The notes under the pieces: model-generated
What the model was told of the DNA's origin: nothing
What the model saw: only the letters and a program-made list of their open reading frames with translations
Databases searched by the model: none
DNA from: Legionellaceae bacterium
GTDB lineage: Bacteria > Pseudomonadota > Gammaproteobacteria > Legionellales > Legionellaceae
Assembly (NCBI GenBank): GCA_030148065.1
Contig: JASBUC010000024.1
Coordinates: 1 to 62,253 of the forward strand
Direction of reading: 5' to 3'
DNA: 62,253 bases
Program-made: the position numbers and the translations under genes
In this document: in pieces, positions 17,068-25,847 of the stretch
How positions within the stretch are numbered: position 1 is the stretch's first letter
Layout of the letters: each line of letters starts with the position of its first letter

Positions 17068-17826
17068 ATGGCAAGTGATGAATTTTCAATCATAACTTAT
17101 AACATTCATAAGGGCTTAAAACTTGGGGGGCTGAAGTCAGTCCTGCCTGAAATTAGAGATGCCTTGCACTTTAGTGAACCCGATCTTATTTTTTTACAAG
17201 AGGTTCGTGGTAAATATTCAAATTGGTTAGAGAAAAATGTGTTGGGGAGTCACGCATCAGATCAATCTCGCTTCTTAGCAGAAAAACTCTGGCCTCATGC
17301 CATCTATGAAAAAAATGCAGTCTATCAATCTGGTGATCATGGAAATGCAATTTTAAGTAAATACCCTTTTCTAGGACATCAAAATATAAACGTCTCTAAA
17401 ATGCTAAGAGCTAGTCGTAGTATTTTGCATGCGAGGGTCTCCATACAAGATAAAACGGTTCATTTACTCTGCGTACATTTGGGCCTCTTTAAACTTGAAA
17501 GAGCCACTCAGATTGCAACCCTGATTAAAAGAGTGGTCGATGCCGTTCCGCCAGATGCTCCCTTATTAATTGCAGGGGATTTCAATGACTGGCGTTTTGA
17601 ACAAGGGGGGGCGCATTTAATTGAGCAGGACATTGGTTGTCAGGAGGCACTAAAGCAGTTAACTGGTGATTATGCCAAGTCTTTTCCGGCAGTTAAGCCA
17701 TTGTTTCCAGTCGATAGGATCTACTATCGTGGTTTAGAAGTAGTTAGGGCAAGCTGTCTAAATGACAAGCCTTGGCGGACTCTATCAGATCACTTGCCCC
17801 TCTATGCTAGGTTTAAATTACTTTAA
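17068..17826 (+). CDS. endonuclease/exonuclease/phosphatase (EEP) family protein
   Basis: This 252-residue protein has the complete EEP metal-dependent hydrolase signature. FSIITYNIHKGL is at the N-terminus, PDLIFLQEVRG holds the metal-binding glutamate, LLIAGDFNDWR holds the catalytic Asp/Asn pair, and SDHLPLYARF the terminal histidine. It resembles YbhP-type proteins often found beside cardiolipin synthases, but no such gene is nearby. The exact substrate (nucleic acid or phospholipid) is undetermined. It overlaps the convergent aldolase gene by 4 bases and is divergent from the hydrolase. Confidence 0.85.
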   Translation: MASDEFSIITYNIHKGLKLGGLKSVLPEIRDALHFSEPDLIFLQEVRGKYSNWLEKNVLGSHASDQSRFLAEKLWPHAIYEKNAVYQSGDHGNAILSKYPFLGHQNINVSKMLRASRSILHARVSIQDKTVHLLCVHLGLFKLERATQIATLIKRVVDAVPPDAPLLIAGDFNDWRFEQGGAHLIEQDIGCQEALKQLTGDYAKSFPAVKPLFPVDRIYYRGLEVVRASCLNDKPWRTLSDHLPLYARFKLL

Positions 17827-18842
17827 GCGTCTTTTTCCATGTCTTGATTGTATTCACCAAGACTTGCAGCACTGTTTAAGCGAGCCCGCTTTAACAGCTC
17901 AGCTTGTGCTTTGGCATTATTGTTTCTGTCACCAGCCCAAGCGTTTAAGCTAGGCTCTTGCAATGCTCTGCCGTATGAGAAGCTCAAGATCCAGGGGTTA
18001 TCAAAGCCTGCATTCATTGCATTTAAGTTTTCAGTGGCTTGTTCTGGGGTTTGGCCACCAGATAAAAAGTTGATGGTTGGCACTGCTGCTGGGACTTGAT
18101 TTTTGAGCACACTTACAGTGTATTCGGCAATCTCTTCACTGGAGTTTTTCTCACTCGAATCCATGCCTGCAATGACCATGCTGGGTTTTAAAATGCTTGC
18201 TTCTAAAATTACTTGATGTAAAAACAATGATTTAAACAATTCATGCAAAACCACATCAGTTACTTCTGCACATTGCTCAATGGAGTGATCCCCATCGATT
18301 AAAACTTCTGGCTCAATAATAGGCACAATGCCCTCAGATTGGCAGATGGCTGCATAGCGAGCCAATGCTTCTGCGCCAGCTCGAACTGCTGTTTGAGAAG
18401 GGGTGGATTGAGAAATATTATAAACGTTACGCCATTTGGCAAAGACCGCGCCTTGTTCTTTGTAAGTTCTAAGACGAGCTGCAAGCCCATCTAAGCCTTC
18501 TGTTACTTTTTCTTGATTACAGAAGGGTAAGGTTGTTAGCCCTTTATCGACTTTAATTCCTGGTAAGATCCCTTTATTGGCAAGCACAGTGGCAAAAGGG
18601 GTGTTATCACTGCTTAGTTGAGTGAGGGTTTCTTCAAACAAAATAACGCCATTAACATAGTTCTCAAGCCCTTCTGTGGCAAACAGCATGTCACGGTAGG
18701 CTTGGCGATTTTCTTCGGTGTTTTCTTGGTCAATGCTTTTTAGACGCTTACCAATGGTGTTGGTGCTCTCATCAGCGGCTAAGATCCCCTTACCAGGGAC
18801 GAGTATGCTCTCTATTGTTGTGGTTAATTCATCAACAATCAT
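17823..18842 (-). CDS. class I fructose-bisphosphate aldolase
   Basis: This 339-residue enzyme is of the eukaryote-like class I type, cleaving fructose 1,6-bisphosphate by a Schiff base mechanism. Diagnostic stretches are LVPGKGILAADESTNTIGKRL near the N-terminus, AVFAKWRNVYNIS, IVPIIEPEVLIDGDH, the Schiff-base lysine context LEASILKPSMVIAG (near residue 227), and FLSGGQTPEQATENLNAMN. A GGAGA site precedes the ATG. It serves glycolysis and gluconeogenesis in the cytoplasm. Confidence 0.95.
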   Translation of the reverse strand: MIVDELTTTIESILVPGKGILAADESTNTIGKRLKSIDQENTEENRQAYRDMLFATEGLENYVNGVILFEETLTQLSSDNTPFATVLANKGILPGIKVDKGLTTLPFCNQEKVTEGLDGLAARLRTYKEQGAVFAKWRNVYNISQSTPSQTAVRAGAEALARYAAICQSEGIVPIIEPEVLIDGDHSIEQCAEVTDVVLHELFKSLFLHQVILEASILKPSMVIAGMDSSEKNSSEEIAEYTVSVLKNQVPAAVPTINFLSGGQTPEQATENLNAMNAGFDNPWILSFSYGRALQEPSLNAWAGDRNNNAKAQAELLKRARLNSAASLGEYNQDMEKDA

Positions 18843-18894
18843 GATGTCTCCTTGTCAGTTTTTAAGTGTTTCGCATAGGCTAAAATAAGCGACA

Positions 18895-19641
18895 TTATTT
18901 AGAAGAAATGTACTTCTCACGAATAATCTGTTTGTTTTCAAAATCTCGTTCTTTCAATGTTTGATAGGCTTCATCAATCATCGCCGGATTTCCACAGAGG
19001 TAAAGCTTATCAGATTGAGGATTTAAAGAAAGTGAATCAAACTGAGATTGCACGTAACCTGAGTATTCTTGCTCGTTTAAGTTGGCAACAGGCTCACGGC
19101 TAAAGCATGGTAAAAAGGAAGCACCTTGGTGGTTGTTGCAGAATTCTTTAAATGATTCACCATAGAGTAAGTCTTGTCGTGTTTGAACGCCTTGTAAGAT
19201 GAGGACTTCATTAATTTCTTTGCTCTCAAGTCGTGCACTTAATTGAGGTAACATTGACAAAAAAGGGGTAATACCGGTACCCGTTGCCACAAAGATATGT
19301 CGTTTATAGAGGTGGGTGTCTTGGTTTAAAATTAGTTTGCCAACTGGACCACTCATGGATAACGCATCACCTGTCTTTAAATTAAACAATATATTGGATG
19401 CAAAACCTCCGTCAATGTAGCTTGCAGCAAACTCAATGGTGTTGCATGGTGACTGACTATTGGCTAGGCTATAACTACGTCTTATTTCAACTCCTTGTTC
19501 ATTTCTAAAATGTAGGCGGATGAACTGGCCTGGAATAAAAGAAAAACTCTCTTCATTACTTAAGTTAAATAGGAAGTGTCTAACAGACTTGCTAAGCTTA
19601 TAACTACTGGCAAGCTGTATGTTAAAAAACTGTAATGGCAT
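18895..19641 (-). CDS. NAD(P)H-flavin reductase / ferredoxin reductase-like FAD protein
   Basis: This 248-residue protein has an N-terminal FAD-binding barrel with the signature RRSYSLANS (near residue 54). It has a C-terminal NAD(P)H domain with VATGTGITPFLSMLP and the terminal LYLCGNPAMIDEAYQTL. No iron-sulfur cysteine cluster is seen, so it resembles Fre/LuxG-like reductases or a reductase component of an oxygenase. It would supply reduced flavin or electrons; the partner is unknown. It diverges from the IcmC-like gene. Confidence 0.85.
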   Translation of the reverse strand: MPLQFFNIQLASSYKLSKSVRHFLFNLSNEESFSFIPGQFIRLHFRNEQGVEIRRSYSLANSQSPCNTIEFAASYIDGGFASNILFNLKTGDALSMSGPVGKLILNQDTHLYKRHIFVATGTGITPFLSMLPQLSARLESKEINEVLILQGVQTRQDLLYGESFKEFCNNHQGASFLPCFSREPVANLNEQEYSGYVQSQFDSLSLNPQSDKLYLCGNPAMIDEAYQTLKERDFENKQIIREKYISSK

Positions 19642-19738
19642 AATGTATCAAAGGTAAGTATGACAATAGAGCGCATGTTACTAATTTTTAGGTCGGTATG
19701 CGAAGGATCTTCGCAAAAAATAGAGCGGGCTTGCTTAG

Positions 19739-20266
19739 ATGGTTGATTTGACTCAAGTCATTATTAATTTCGGTCAATCTCTGGAAGCAATTTCAAATCT
19801 GGTTGCCGGTCTTTCCTATCTTATGGGAATACTCTTTATTTTTGGTTCATTGGATAAGTTGCGAGATTTATCGATGAGAAGTGGTCGGCAAGCAGATCCC
19901 TTTGTCCCAATGTGCTTTTTTCTTGGTGGAGCAGGTCTGCTATACCTACCAACTTACATTGATGTCCTGAGTTACTCCTTTTTTGGCCAAGAGACCAATC
20001 CGCTGTCTTATTACACTGATACAGTCTCTTGGGAGGAATCTGTTACTTATTATGTCATTCAAATGATTGAAGTAGGTGGTTTATTCTTTTTTATTCGAGG
20101 CACGGTACTAATGATGGAAGCCTCTCTACCAGGCTCTCAGCATGGTTTGAAAGGCTTGGCTTTTTTGTTCGGTGGGATTCTGATGATGAACTTTCAAGAG
20201 TCTCAAGAGCTATTAAGTGGCCTTCTACAAGAGTTTTACGCTTGGCGATCATCATCTGTTTCTTGA
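19739..20266 (+). CDS. IcmC/DotE-like type IVB secretion membrane protein
   Basis: This 175-residue protein has about four hydrophobic segments. The pattern AISNLVAGLSYLMGILFIFGSLDKLRD, then PMCFFLGGAGLLYLPTYIDVLSYSFFG, and a C-terminal pair of helices resembles the Dot/Icm core proteins IcmC/DotE and its relatives DotP and DotV. Those sit in the inner membrane part of the type IVB secretion complex. No other dot/icm gene is in this window, so it is a detached member of the system. Its 3' end overlaps the convergent DUF3579 gene by 31 bases. The family call is good; which paralogue it is remains uncertain. Confidence 0.7.
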   Translation: MVDLTQVIINFGQSLEAISNLVAGLSYLMGILFIFGSLDKLRDLSMRSGRQADPFVPMCFFLGGAGLLYLPTYIDVLSYSFFGQETNPLSYYTDTVSWEESVTYYVIQMIEVGGLFFFIRGTVLMMEASLPGSQHGLKGLAFLFGGILMMNFQESQELLSGLLQEFYAWRSSSVS

Positions 20267-20556
20267 TCATCACAAATGGTCAGATTATTGAGTTTTGCAA
20301 ACTGCAGAATGGAGTTGTACAGCTCTGGGTTTGATTGCTTGAGTGATTTATCGAGTAAAACACACTTATTGCCAGTCTGGGTGACGCTCGGTTGCAGCAT
20401 TGGGGAGTAGGCGATTCGGCGATGTTTAAAGGTCGCAAGCGTGCCACTCATTCGTTCTGCCCAATCACTAGGGCGAAATTTTTCGCCTTCTTTGGTCACG
20501 CCTTCTATCACAATCGTGTGTTGTGAGGGGCTCTTGTTAGGATCATCTTCTTTCAT
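20236..20556 (-). CDS. DUF3579 family protein
   Basis: This 106-residue soluble protein contains the family pattern IVIEGVTKEGEKFRPSDWAERMSGTLATF, then RIAYSPMLQPSV and NKCVLLDKSLKQSNPELYNSILQFAKLNNL. DUF3579 proteins are small, widespread in beta- and gammaproteobacteria and without a known function. The SDWAERM stretch is the most conserved part. It lies opposite the 3' end of the IcmC-like gene, and its own promoter must be in the 190 bases before pssA. Confidence 0.8.
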   Translation of the reverse strand: MKEDDPNKSPSQHTIVIEGVTKEGEKFRPSDWAERMSGTLATFKHRRIAYSPMLQPSVTQTGNKCVLLDKSLKQSNPELYNSILQFAKLNNLTICDDQETDDDRQA

Positions 20557-20748
20557 AGTTGAATTTTAAAGGGTTATCGCTGATTTTGCGACTATTTCTG
20601 GTACCAAAACCAATTTTTTAGTCAAGATGGCCTAACTCAAAGGAAATGCATGGTTTTCGTCGAATGCTTGCTGTGATAGAATTTATAGAAACATTAAACA
20701 ACAAGACTTTTTTTTAGTTAAATTGTATTTTGCTTCTCTAAGGGGGGA

Positions 20749-21501
20749 ATGAATTTGAATTCATCAACAAACTCAAATAAAGGGATCTATTTATTACCTA
20801 ATTTATTGACTACTGCAAGCTTGTTTGCAGCCTTCTATTCGATTGTTGCATCCATGCAACACCAGTTTGAATCAGCGATCATTGCAATTTTTGCAGGCAT
20901 GGTTGCTGATGGCCTTGATGGACGAGTTGCAAGGATGACCAATACACAAACGGAGTTTGGTGCTCAGTATGACAGCTTATCAGACATGGTGACCTTCGGG
21001 ATTGCACCAGCTTTACTGGCCTTTTCTTGGTCCTTAGTCTTTTTAGGAAAGATTGGTTGGCTCATTTCCTTCACATTTGCCGCAGCAGTTGCCCTTAGGT
21101 TGGCTCGCTTTAACACTCAATTGGCTATAAGTGATAAGCGCTACTTTCAAGGACTCTCATGCACGTCTGCCGGTGCTTTTATTGCGAGCTTTATATGGAT
21201 TTGCATCTCAAATGATATTGATGGTTATTTCATTGCGGTGCCATCAGCCATCGTAATCTTTTTGACAGCACTTTTAATGGTCAGCAATATCCGTTACTAC
21301 AGTTTTAAAGAAATTGACTTTAAAAGAAGCGTGCCATTTTTGTACACATTGATCGTTGTGTTACTGTTTGTTGGCATCACTGCATACCCCTTTTATGTCC
21401 TATTTTTCTGCTTTGGCGGTTATGTTATCTCAGGGCCAATTCAGACCTGCTTCAAACTATGGAAGTATCGAAAACACATGTTAAAGCGTAAGAAAAATTA
21501 G
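20749..21501 (+). CDS. pssA: CDP-diacylglycerol-serine O-phosphatidyltransferase
   Basis: This 250-residue multispanning enzyme makes phosphatidylserine, the precursor of phosphatidylethanolamine. The CDP-alcohol phosphotransferase motif reads DGLDGRVARMTNTQTEFGAQ followed by YDSLSD, matching DGxxAR-x8-Gx3Dx3D with aspartates near residues 60, 63, 82 and 86. It is of the type II (Bacillus-like, membrane-embedded) form. The N-terminal YLLPNLLTTASLFAAFYS is typical. A purine-rich GGGGGG lies close to the ATG. It converges with the NPr gene, leaving 4 bases. Confidence 0.93.
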   Translation: MNLNSSTNSNKGIYLLPNLLTTASLFAAFYSIVASMQHQFESAIIAIFAGMVADGLDGRVARMTNTQTEFGAQYDSLSDMVTFGIAPALLAFSWSLVFLGKIGWLISFTFAAAVALRLARFNTQLAISDKRYFQGLSCTSAGAFIASFIWICISNDIDGYFIAVPSAIVIFLTALLMVSNIRYYSFKEIDFKRSVPFLYTLIVVLLFVGITAYPFYVLFFCFGGYVISGPIQTCFKLWKYRKHMLKRKKN

Positions 21502-21505
21502 AAAG

Positions 21506-21775
21506 CTACTCATCCTCACCAAAACGATTATTTATGAGCTCGATTAAAGCTTCAAGACAGGCTTCTTCATCATCGCCATCAACTTCTAAAACGAGCTCTG
21601 TTCCTTGGCTTGCAGCGAGCATCATAATGCCCATAATGCTCTTACCATTGACCTCTTGAGACCCTTTTGAAACGGTTATATTGCTTAAAAAACGAGAAGC
21701 GCATGAAACAAACTTAGAAGAGGCTCGGGCATGAAGTCCTAATTTATTAATAATGGTGACGTTTGCATTTAACAT
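21506..21775 (-). CDS. HPr-family phosphocarrier (NPr)
   Basis: This 89-residue phosphocarrier has the active-site histidine H15 in KLGLHARASS and a conserved serine S46 in NGKSIMGIMML. That serine is the residue phosphorylated by HprK-type kinases. Together with the HprK-like gene upstream this indicates both EI-dependent histidine and HprK-dependent serine phosphorylation. It closes the rpoN operon, one base after the EIIA(Man) gene. No enzyme I gene is in the window. Confidence 0.93.
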   Translation of the reverse strand: MLNANVTIINKLGLHARASSKFVSCASRFLSNITVSKGSQEVNGKSIMGIMMLAASQGTELVLEVDGDDEEACLEALIELINNRFGEDE

Positions 21776-21776
21776 G

Positions 21777-22193
21777 TTATTTACCTACTGATGAGAGAAG
21801 AGAGAGCTGATTTAAATTGCAAATTCCTTTTTGTCCACCACAAAGCGCTTTTTCACTGAGTTCTTTTAGTGGTAGTGTCGGGTAATTCATAATTCTAATT
21901 AGCATTGGAAGATTAAGGCCTGAGAGAACAATAGTGTTTTCTGCACACAAACAGCTTGCAATGTTACTGGGCGTTGAGCCAACTAAATCTGTTATGACTA
22001 AAGTACCATTAGGGTTCTTATCTTGCGACATCTTTAGCTTTAACTCACTGCCAAGTGTCTCTGGTGCGGTATGGCTCGTTACAGAAACAATGCTTGTTTT
22101 AATAGGCAACTCTCCTGCAAAAGTATGGCTGATGGCATTGTACATGGCCTGTCCAATCTCCGGGTGAGTAATGAGTATTAAGCCAACGCTCAT
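21777..22193 (-). CDS. PTS EIIA component, mannose/fructose type
   Basis: This 138-residue single-domain EIIA(Man) starts MSVGLILITHPEIGQAM, with the phospho-accepting histidine at position 10. TLVITDLVGSTPSNIASCL matches the family active-site wall. No EIIB, EIIC or EIID genes accompany it, so it is a regulatory rather than sugar-transporting element. It overlaps hprK by 4 bases and is followed immediately by NPr. Alone it could receive phosphate from NPr and act on an unknown target. Confidence 0.9.
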   Translation of the reverse strand: MSVGLILITHPEIGQAMYNAISHTFAGELPIKTSIVSVTSHTAPETLGSELKLKMSQDKNPNGTLVITDLVGSTPSNIASCLCAENTIVLSGLNLPMLIRIMNYPTLPLKELSEKALCGGQKGICNLNQLSLLSSVGK

Positions 22194-22744
22194 TGCGGAG
22201 TCCTTTTGGTATTCATATAGTGTAATTGCTGTTGTTCAAAGACGTCACTGGCACTGTAACCATCTTGTTTTAACATGTGATTTTTCACGGCAGCCTCCAC
22301 TAAGATGGCAAGGTTTCGCCCAGGGGCAACAGGAATACTCACAGAAGGGATGGTGTGCTCTAAAATAATTTTCTGATCGTTTAAGCCATGCAGACGGTCA
22401 ATTTTGTAGAGTTCACTGGGTTTGACAAAGATTATATTGATAATCAGCGTCAGGGCAATCGAGTCTGTGATGGCATGATTGCCAATTAATTTTTCAATGT
22501 TTAGGATCCCAAGCCCTCGCACTTCCAGAAAGTTTTTAAGAACTTCAGGTGAGCGCCCAATTAATTCATTCCCTACTTGTTCAAACATCACAGAATCATC
22601 GGCAACCAGTCGGTGGCCTCGGTCAATTAGCCCTAAGGCTATTTCACTCTTACCAATGCCACTTGCGCCACTGAGCAAGATCCCTTGATTAAAAACATCG
22701 ACGAAGACGCCATGTTTTGTTGTATGACTAGGCAGGGATTGCAT
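22190..22744 (-). CDS. hprK: HPr kinase/phosphorylase, catalytic-domain-only form
   Basis: This 184-residue protein corresponds to the C-terminal catalytic half of Gram-positive HprK (about 310 residues). It has Walker A GASGIGKS at residues 26-33, the acidic ADDSV motif, and the HprK signature LEVRGLGILNIEKL. It should phosphorylate and dephosphorylate S46 of NPr. In enteric bacteria the equivalent slot is held by rapZ. The short form resembles the alphaproteobacterial type. It overlaps ptsN by 17 bases and EIIA(Man) by 4. Confidence 0.9.
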   Translation of the reverse strand: MQSLPSHTTKHGVFVDVFNQGILLSGASGIGKSEIALGLIDRGHRLVADDSVMFEQVGNELIGRSPEVLKNFLEVRGLGILNIEKLIGNHAITDSIALTLIINIIFVKPSELYKIDRLHGLNDQKIILEHTIPSVSIPVAPGRNLAILVEAAVKNHMLKQDGYSASDVFEQQQLHYMNTKRTPQ

Positions 22745-23207
22745 GGCTTGCGTTAAGAAGTTTTGAATACAGCTCGTGTGGGGTTTTCAGCTCTCGTAGT
22801 TCACTTCGAGTCAAAGGTGAACTTAAAACTTTGGTAATTTCGGAGAGAATTTTTAAATGCTGGTTTGTTTCAGTGGTTGGTACAATCAGAGCAAAGACTA
22901 GATCAACAGGTGCTTGATCGGCTGCATCAAAGGGAATCGCGTGTGTGAGCTTAAAAAATGCGCCAATTGGTTTGCTTAGGCCATCAACACGAATGTGGGG
23001 GATGGCAATGCCTTCACCGATCGCAGTTGTACCCAGTTTCTCGCGCTTTATAAAGTCATCAAGTAGCGTAAGCTCATCTAGTTGAAGCATTGAATCGATG
23101 TCTTTAGCAAAGGCCACTGAAATGTTATGAAGCAGGGCTTTTTTATTTTCGACCCAATAATTACAAAAGATGCGTTCTTTAGTTAAAAGGGTATGTAAGT
23201 AGCTCAT
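22728..23207 (-). CDS. ptsN: PTS EIIA-Ntr (nitrogen regulatory IIA)
   Basis: This 159-residue regulatory EIIA of the fructose/nitrogen class has its phospho-histidine in GTTAIGEGIAIPHIRVDGL, with FALIVPTTETNQHLKILSEI downstream. It is the end point of the nitrogen PTS chain and regulates potassium transport and stress responses in relatives. It sits between hpf and hprK in the rpoN cluster, as expected, with a possible terminator separating it from hpf. Confidence 0.93.
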   Translation of the reverse strand: MSYLHTLLTKERIFCNYWVENKKALLHNISVAFAKDIDSMLQLDELTLLDDFIKREKLGTTAIGEGIAIPHIRVDGLSKPIGAFFKLTHAIPFDAADQAPVDLVFALIVPTTETNQHLKILSEITKVLSSPLTRSELRELKTPHELYSKLLNASHAIPA

Positions 23208-23343
23208 TTTTAACTCAAGCTAGGTTTCAGGCAAGGGGTATTTTAAACATAAGAGCTTCGAAAATGAAAGGTTTTTAAAAGCTTTGCAAGAAAGCCCCTA
23301 GATCTCATTATACGGTTGACAAAGAGAGGCTTTAAGCTTAGAA

Positions 23344-23364
23344 AAAGCCCTCAATAAGGGCTTT
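23344..23364 (-). terminator. intrinsic terminator downstream of hpf
   Basis: Arms AAAGCCC and GGGCTTT with a 7-base loop are followed on the minus strand by a run of five T. It starts 3 bases after the hpf stop, so part of the rpoN-hpf transcript likely ends here. ptsN and the genes after it would then depend on read-through or their own promoter in 23208-23340. Confidence 0.75.
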
Positions 23365-23366
23365 AT

Positions 23367-23699
23367 TTATTCAGCGTCATCTTGGTCTATAGAGCCAATG
23401 TTGGTATGATCACGATGATTTTTTAGTTTCTCTTTGTGTTTGATTAATTGTCTATCTAATTTGTCAACCAAGCTGTCGATGGTGCTATACATGTCCTGAG
23501 ACTCGGCACTGGCATGTAACTCTCCTTTCGCAACAAAGATGGTTGCTTCTGCAATTTGTCTCATTTTTTCAACATCAAACACAACATTAATGCTCGTTAT
23601 CTTATCAAAGTGTTTTTGTAGTTTATCAAATTTATTAAGGGTAAATTCACGAAGTGCTGGTGTGACTTCTAACCGGTGACCCGTTACATTGATTTGCAT
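23367..23699 (-). CDS. hpf: ribosome hibernation promoting factor, short form
   Basis: This 110-residue member of the HPF/YfiA family has the pattern MQINVTGHRLEVTPALREFTLNKFDKL, then INVVFDVEKMRQIAEATIFVAKGELHASAESQDMYSTIDSLVDKLDRQL. It binds the 30S subunit and promotes formation of inactive 100S ribosomes in stationary phase. A short acidic tail (DQDDAE) extends the usual 95-residue form. A clear AAGGAG precedes the ATG. It follows rpoN in the standard gene order. Confidence 0.94.
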   Translation of the reverse strand: MQINVTGHRLEVTPALREFTLNKFDKLQKHFDKITSINVVFDVEKMRQIAEATIFVAKGELHASAESQDMYSTIDSLVDKLDRQLIKHKEKLKNHRDHTNIGSIDQDDAE

Positions 23700-23775
23700 A
23701 AAAAGCTCCTTATGGTATGGGTATTATGCCTATTGCAGACTACTGAAATCATTATGGACATTCTGTACCGCATGT

Positions 23776-25182
23776 TCAACTGATAATCGATTTTCTTTCA
23801 TTCGATGAGGCAATTCCTAAAGATTCTCGGTATTTTGCGACAGTTCTTCTGGCAATGCTAACTCCTTGTTCGTTTAAAATTACTGAAATTTTATTATCAC
23901 TGAGCGGTTTCCTTGGGTTTTCTTCAGCAATCAACTTCTTTATCACGGCTCGAATGGCGGTTGATGAGCACTCACCACCATTATTGGTGGTAACATGACT
24001 AGAGAAAAAATATTTTAACTCATAGATCCCTTTTGGGGTGTGCATGTACTTTTGAGTTGTGACACGAGAGATGGTTGACTCATGCATACCCAGTAATTCG
24101 GCAATGTCATTTAAGATAAGTGGTTTCATTGCTTCATGACCGGCTTCAAAAAAACCAACTTGATGCATCACAATGCTTTTGGCAACTCTAAACAAGGTAT
24201 CTTGCCGGCTTTCAATGCTCTTTAATAGCCAACGTGCTTCCTGCAAGTTATTTTTTAAGTATTGGTTATCATTTGAATTATCGGCCCGGCGAATCATTGA
24301 GGCATAAGTGTCATTTATCGATAGCTTGGGCAAGCTTTCCTGATTAAGCGAGACCACCCATTGATCATTTATCTTTTTGACCACAATGTCAGGGATAATG
24401 TACTCAGGTCGTTCACTTTCAATGGTGTGGCCTGGCTTGGGGTTTAGAGTTTGTATCAGCTGTATGGCTTCAGACAAGGTTTGCTCATCAATTCCAAGTT
24501 CTTTCATTAACAAACGATAGTTTTTATGACCTAAGTCAGATAAATGATTATGAACGAGTTTTAGTGCAAGAGCTTGGCTTGGGTGCGGCTCTTCAAGCTG
24601 GCCTAATTGAACACTTAAGCTTTCAGCAAGACTGCTTGCCCCACAACCAACAGGATCGAGACGTAGAATGAGGTTGCGAACACTTTCTATCTCCTCAATG
24701 CTGACAGAAAGATCTAACAAAACACTTTCATGTAGCTCGTTCAATGGCATATTCAGCATGCCATCAAGGGAAATTGCATCTATGATGGTTACAGCAATGG
24801 CTTTATCGAGTTCAGTCATCGGCGTGAGATTAAGTTGCCAGTAGAGATGATCAGATAGGCTAGTTGTTGTGCCGTAAAAATGTTCGAAGTTAAAGTCATC
24901 AGAGCTTGGTTTTTTCCCTTTTGCTGGGGTACTCGCATAGTGAGTCGTCTCTTCAGTAAACTTATTTTGTTCTCGGTAGGACTCTCGACTGATATCATTT
25001 TTTTTGACAACAGTAATGTTATGCTCTGAATCTTGTAATTCCAGCATTGGATTGGACTCAAGCGCTTGTTGTATTTCCTGATTTAAATCCAAGGTTGATA
25101 GTTGAAGCAAGCGAATGGCTTGTTGCAGCTGTGGCGTAAGCGTTAACTGCTGAGATAGGTTCAACTGTAGAGAAGCTTTCAT
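23776..25182 (-). CDS. rpoN: RNA polymerase sigma-54 factor
   Basis: This 468-residue sigma factor is used for enhancer-dependent promoters. The glutamine-rich activator-interacting region I is at the N-terminus (LNLSQQLTLTPQLQQAIRLL). An acidic variable region follows, then the core-binding domain (about 110-300). The C-terminal DNA-binding region contains the helix-turn-helix and the RpoN box ARRTVAKYRE near residue 450. It heads the cluster with hpf, ptsN, hprK, EIIA(Man) and NPr. lptB, which often precedes rpoN, is not adjacent. Confidence 0.96.
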   Translation of the reverse strand: MKASLQLNLSQQLTLTPQLQQAIRLLQLSTLDLNQEIQQALESNPMLELQDSEHNITVVKKNDISRESYREQNKFTEETTHYASTPAKGKKPSSDDFNFEHFYGTTTSLSDHLYWQLNLTPMTELDKAIAVTIIDAISLDGMLNMPLNELHESVLLDLSVSIEEIESVRNLILRLDPVGCGASSLAESLSVQLGQLEEPHPSQALALKLVHNHLSDLGHKNYRLLMKELGIDEQTLSEAIQLIQTLNPKPGHTIESERPEYIIPDIVVKKINDQWVVSLNQESLPKLSINDTYASMIRRADNSNDNQYLKNNLQEARWLLKSIESRQDTLFRVAKSIVMHQVGFFEAGHEAMKPLILNDIAELLGMHESTISRVTTQKYMHTPKGIYELKYFFSSHVTTNNGGECSSTAIRAVIKKLIAEENPRKPLSDNKISVILNEQGVSIARRTVAKYRESLGIASSNERKSIIS

Positions 25183-25338
25183 AGTCGGTCTCTACTCCTT
25201 AGTTCAAATAAAAGGCTTAATTTAAGTGTAAACCAAACTGAAGGTTTATCCAGTTATCAATGTTGCTTTGGATTAAAGAGAGAGTAGAAGGGGGGGAAGG
25301 CCAAATACAAATAGGGTATTCAGCCTTTAGTCAGATAA

Positions 25339-25503
25339 TTACTTAATCTTTTCTTCTTTATATTTTACATGCTTTCTGATCACAGGATCGAACATAATGT
25401 ACTCTTGTTTTTCAGAATGCTCTTTAGGGTTCTTAGTTCTGGTGTAAAAATGACCGGTTCCGGCACTTGACACCATTCGAATTTTTATTCTTACAGCAGC
25501 CAT
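25339..25503 (-). CDS. rpmG: 50S ribosomal protein L33
   Basis: This small gene is below the usual ORF length cut-off. Reading minus from 25503 gives [20 protein letters not shown], continuing [20 protein letters not shown] and ending KYKEEKIK, 54 residues. This is the cysteine-free L33 type. An AGGAG site precedes the ATG, and the gene starts 10 bases after the L28 stop, the standard rpmB-rpmG operon. Nothing else is evident between its stop and the rpoN start at 25182. Confidence 0.95.
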   Translation of the reverse strand: MAAVRIKIRMVSSAGTGHFYTRTKNPKEHSEKQEYIMFDPVIRKHVKYKEEKIK

Positions 25504-25513
25504 CAGTATTCTC

Positions 25514-25753
25514 CTAGTGTTGCTCTTCTGTGCGCTTACGGATGTCTTCTAGAACAACATCTAATCCACGTTTATCAATAATTCTCATGCCCTTGGCACT
25601 AACTTTTAATTTAATGAATTTTTGTTCTTTTTCAGACCAAAACCGTCGCTCATGAACATTCGGAAGAAAACGTCTCTTCGTTTTATTGTGCGCATGGGAA
25701 ACATTGTTACCCGTTGTTGGTTTTTTGCCAGTTACTTGACAGACACGTGACAT
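25514..25753 (-). CDS. rpmB: 50S ribosomal protein L28
   Basis: This 79-residue protein has the L28 hallmark [32 protein letters not shown], then [20 protein letters not shown]. It is a structural component of the large ribosomal subunit. It is co-transcribed with rpmG downstream. The ribosome binding region upstream carries GGAGTAAA. Confidence 0.96.
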   Translation of the reverse strand: MSRVCQVTGKKPTTGNNVSHAHNKTKRRFLPNVHERRFWSEKEQKFIKLKVSAKGMRIIDKRGLDVVLEDIRKRTEEQH

Positions 25754-25847
25754 GTTTTACTCCACCAATATTGTCAGCTTTTAAAATCAGGGGGTGTTTA
25801 TATCAAAGCTAGGGTGAAATTGCAAATGTTCAGTGGTTTGCTTGGTG

